A DNA stretch of 8,000 bases, from contig JASLCD010000239.1 in NCBI GenBank assembly GCA_030146295.1, positions 1 through 8,000 on the forward strand, read 5' to 3'. How positions within the stretch are numbered: position 1 is the stretch's first letter; every line of letters begins with the position of its first letter. The notes under the pieces are model-generated. The model was given only the letters and a program-made list of their open reading frames with translations. It ran no database searches and had not been told where the DNA came from. Positions 6,778 to 8,000 of this stretch are shown one piece after another. Made by a program: the position numbers and the translations under genes. Source of the stretch: Chryseobacterium sp. (GTDB lineage: Bacteria; Bacteroidota; Bacteroidia; Flavobacteriales; Weeksellaceae).

Positions 6778-7572
6778 CTAATTTTTATCCAGTTTATTAT
6801 ATTTCTTCATTAAATTCTCATAAGTTCCCTGTGGAAGAATCCACTTCAAAGGAACTCCGATTTTCTGCCCGAATTTACCAAAATAATAATGAGCTTTCCA
6901 TTTATTTTTTGCTAAAAGTTTTTCAATATATTCAGCAACTTCCAAAGGATCAGTTCCGTCATTCACGTGAGAATTCATCAAAGCGTATACTTTGTCAAAA
7001 ACATTTTTATAAGGCTGGGAAACCTTTGCAATAACTCTGTTTTCTGCAATATTGGTTTTGATATCTCCCAAATGAAGGGAACATACGTCGATATTCCAAG
7101 GGTATATCTCATACCTCATTGCTTCCGTTACTTTGTCCAGAGCAGATTTTGAAGCTGAATAGAATCCGCGGAAAGGCAGACCCATCTCACTTCCGATACT
7201 GGAAACATTAATGATTTTTCCGAATTTGTGCTCACGCATTTTCGGAAGAACAGCGCTCATCATTTGCACAGGCCCGGCAAGATTCAGGCTGAAGAGTTTT
7301 AAAATATCTTCTTTGGTAGAATCTTCCACTGCTCCTACCATTCCCATTCCGGCATTATTGATGAGAATATCAATTCTGGTTTCTGTTTTCAATACTTCCG
7401 CTATGGCATTCTGAACAGCATGGTTGTCGGTAACATCAGTGGGAATAGATATGAAATACTGACTTTCTGTATGTTTTCGGCTCAAGCCATATACTTTATG
7501 CCCTTTTTTACCGAAATATTCGGCCAATACAAACCCGATTCCTGATGAGGTTCCTGTGATGATGATGGTCAT
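6778..7572 (-). CDS. Classical short-chain dehydrogenase/reductase (SDR)
   Basis: This 264-residue cytoplasmic NAD(P)-dependent oxidoreductase has the full classical SDR set: the nucleotide-binding TGTSSGIG at 6-13, D46 for adenine-ring contact, NNAG at 72-75, a helix-4 Asn at 97 (SLNLAG), and catalytic Ser125 (INVSSIGS), Tyr138 and Lys142 (YSASK). Basic residues after the second strand (SRKH, 31-34) suggest a preference for NADP(H). Length is typical. The C-terminal part, including KIGVPLKWILPQGTYENLMK, lies in the variable substrate-binding region, so the alcohol or ketone substrate cannot be predicted. The ATG at 7572 places the glycine motif right at the N-terminus, as expected. A TAnnTTTG motif at 7674-7667 and a 9-bp dyad at 7621-7644 lie upstream. 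The stop is TAG, 90 bases before the Omp85-like start. No functional link to the uptake genes is evident. Confidence 0.95.
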   Translation of the reverse strand: MTIIITGTSSGIGFVLAEYFGKKGHKVYGLSRKHTESQYFISIPTDVTDNHAVQNAIAEVLKTETRIDILINNAGMGMVGAVEDSTKEDILKLFSLNLAGPVQMMSAVLPKMREHKFGKIINVSSIGSEMGLPFRGFYSASKSALDKVTEAMRYEIYPWNIDVCSLHLGDIKTNIAENRVIAKVSQPYKNVFDKVYALMNSHVNDGTDPLEVAEYIEKLLAKNKWKAHYYFGKFGQKIGVPLKWILPQGTYENLMKKYNKLDKN

Positions 7573-7620
7573 TTAATTCGTATGATTTTTTATTGTTTCT
7601 AGCTTTCTTTTGATACCATT

Positions 7621-7644
7621 CACACAGATTTTAAGATCTGTGTG
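7621..7644. repeat. Perfect 9-bp inverted repeat in the reductase leader
   Basis: CACACAGAT (7621-7629) and ATCTGTGTG (7636-7644) are exact inverted copies separated by 6 bases. The repeat lies 48 bases upstream of the reductase ATG and 22 bases downstream of its -7 motif, inside the predicted 5' leader. Neither side is followed by a T run, so it is not a terminator. It could be a regulator-binding operator or an mRNA hairpin affecting stability or translation. No regulator gene is visible in the window. Confidence 0.5.
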
Positions 7645-7666
7645 CCAAAGTAAAATCTATTTTCAG

Positions 7667-7674
7667 CAAATGTA
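7667..7674 (-). promoter_or_regulatory. -7 promoter motif for the reductase gene
   Basis: On the minus strand this is TACATTTG, an exact TAnnTTTG match. It would start a transcript near 7660 with a leader of about 88 nt that includes the 9-bp inverted repeat. No TTG element appears at the expected -33 spacing, so support rests on the -7 half alone. Confidence 0.4.
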
Positions 7675-7823
7675 AAAAAAGAAAAACGAACTCTGCCACT
7701 TATTATTTCTGAAATGGTTTCAATACCTTCTCTGATATTGTTTCCGGCTGTTAACAAACTTAAAATAAAGTTAATCTCAATCATGCACGGAATATCCTTG
7801 GAATGATTACTTTTAAATGCTTA

Positions 7824-7831
7824 TATGTTTG
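7824..7831 (+). promoter_or_regulatory. Plus-strand promoter candidate, distal
   Basis: TATGTTTG matches TAnnTTTG, and TTG at 7798-7800 lies 23 bases upstream, at the outer limit of the -33/-7 spacing known in Bacteroidota. It would give the right-edge gene a leader of about 130 nt. It is the only candidate here with both halves. Confidence 0.35.
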
Positions 7832-7939
7832 ATATACAGTGTTTTATTTTAAGTGTGTGGTATTGTGTGTCCGTAAAAAGCCAAAATTTCTTAATAAAAA
7901 CATAAGGAAACCTTAATGAAGTGAGATAAGGACCTGTTC

Positions 7940-7947
7940 TAATTTTG
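7940..7947 (+). promoter_or_regulatory. Plus-strand promoter candidate, proximal
   Basis: TAATTTTG matches TAnnTTTG and ends 21 bases before the ATG at 7969. No TTG lies at the -33 position, but a short dyad (TAAGG-AAA-CCTTA, 7903-7915) sits just upstream, where an activator could bind. The leader would be about 15 nt. Confidence 0.4.
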
Positions 7948-7968
7948 CATCTAATTAAAAAGGATGTC

Positions 7969-8000
7969 ATGAATGTATTTAAAATCCCTGTCTCAGTAAC
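7969..8000 (+). CDS. 5' end of a plus-strand gene, probably exported (partial)
   Basis: An ATG at 7969 opens MNVFKIPVSV and continues to the window edge. AAAAAGGA ends 4 bases before the ATG, the best Shine-Dalgarno-like sequence in the window, and a TAATTTTG motif lies upstream. The lysine followed by hydrophobic residues resembles the beginning of a Sec signal peptide, and outer-membrane receptors of flavobacteria often start this way, but ten residues cannot identify a family. Two other nearby ATGs (7964 and 7973) run into stops after 2 and 8 codons, which favours 7969. Confidence 0.45.
   Translation, partial: MNVFKIPVSV

Larger units (their letters stand above)
7573..7968. other. Divergent intergenic region between the reductase and the right-edge gene
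   Basis: This 396-base AT-rich stretch holds no convincing gene on either strand. From left to right it contains the reductase leader with a perfect 9-bp dyad (7621-7644), a minus-strand -7 motif (7674-7667), about 75 bases with nothing recognisable, a small imperfect dyad AACTT/AAGTT near 7757-7772, and two plus-strand -7 motifs (7824-7831 and 7940-7947). A 5-bp dyad TAAGG-AAA-CCTTA lies at 7903-7915. It looks like a standard divergent promoter region with separate promoters for each side. Confidence 0.6.

Noticed and set aside
1..8000. A full polysaccharide utilization locus or novel defence or mobile system
   Set aside because: Only the SusC/SusD pair is present; no carbohydrate-active enzyme, integrase, transposase, terminal repeats, CRISPR repeats or toxin-antitoxin genes are visible.

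Overview
The window looks like a chromosomal segment of a flavobacterium, most likely Chryseobacterium or a close relative in the Weeksellaceae. The DNA is AT-rich, it carries an adjacent SusC/SusD-type pair, and start codons are preceded by A-rich stretches, mostly without a Shine-Dalgarno sequence. Several upstream regions carry the Bacteroidota -7 promoter motif TAnnTTTG. The genus is inferred from general style, not from a marker gene.

Four complete genes lie on the minus strand. Read in the direction of transcription, from high to low coordinates, they are: a short-chain dehydrogenase/reductase (7572-6778); a small Omp85/BamA-like outer-membrane protein with an apparent TTG start (6687-5083); a 285-base gap with a susC promoter motif; a SusC/RagA TonB-linked receptor (4797-1657); and, 20 bases later, a SusD-like nutrient-binding lipoprotein (1636-116). 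Two genes are cut by the window edges. A minus-strand gene downstream of susD begins with a twin-arginine signal (33-1). A plus-strand gene begins at 7969, divergent from the reductase gene, across a 396-base intergenic region with promoter-like sites and a perfect inverted repeat.

The SusC/SusD pair should form an outer-membrane importer: the lipoprotein caps the receptor barrel and delivers an unidentified ligand, and TonB energises uptake. The following Tat-signal gene may encode an exported enzyme acting on the same substrate. A 12-bp hairpin with a U-rich 3' side separates it from susD and could terminate or attenuate transcription. No glycoside hydrolase, sulfatase, sigma/anti-sigma pair or transcriptional regulator is visible, and the receptor lacks an N-terminal STN domain, so neither substrate nor control can be assigned. 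The Omp85-like protein and the reductase are probably unrelated to the uptake pair.

I see no tRNA, rRNA, CRISPR array, insertion sequence or phage remnant. The window is mostly ordinary. The points worth following are the truncated Tat gene and its preceding hairpin, the TTG start, the poly-A tract abutting the susC start, and the dyad in the reductase leader.
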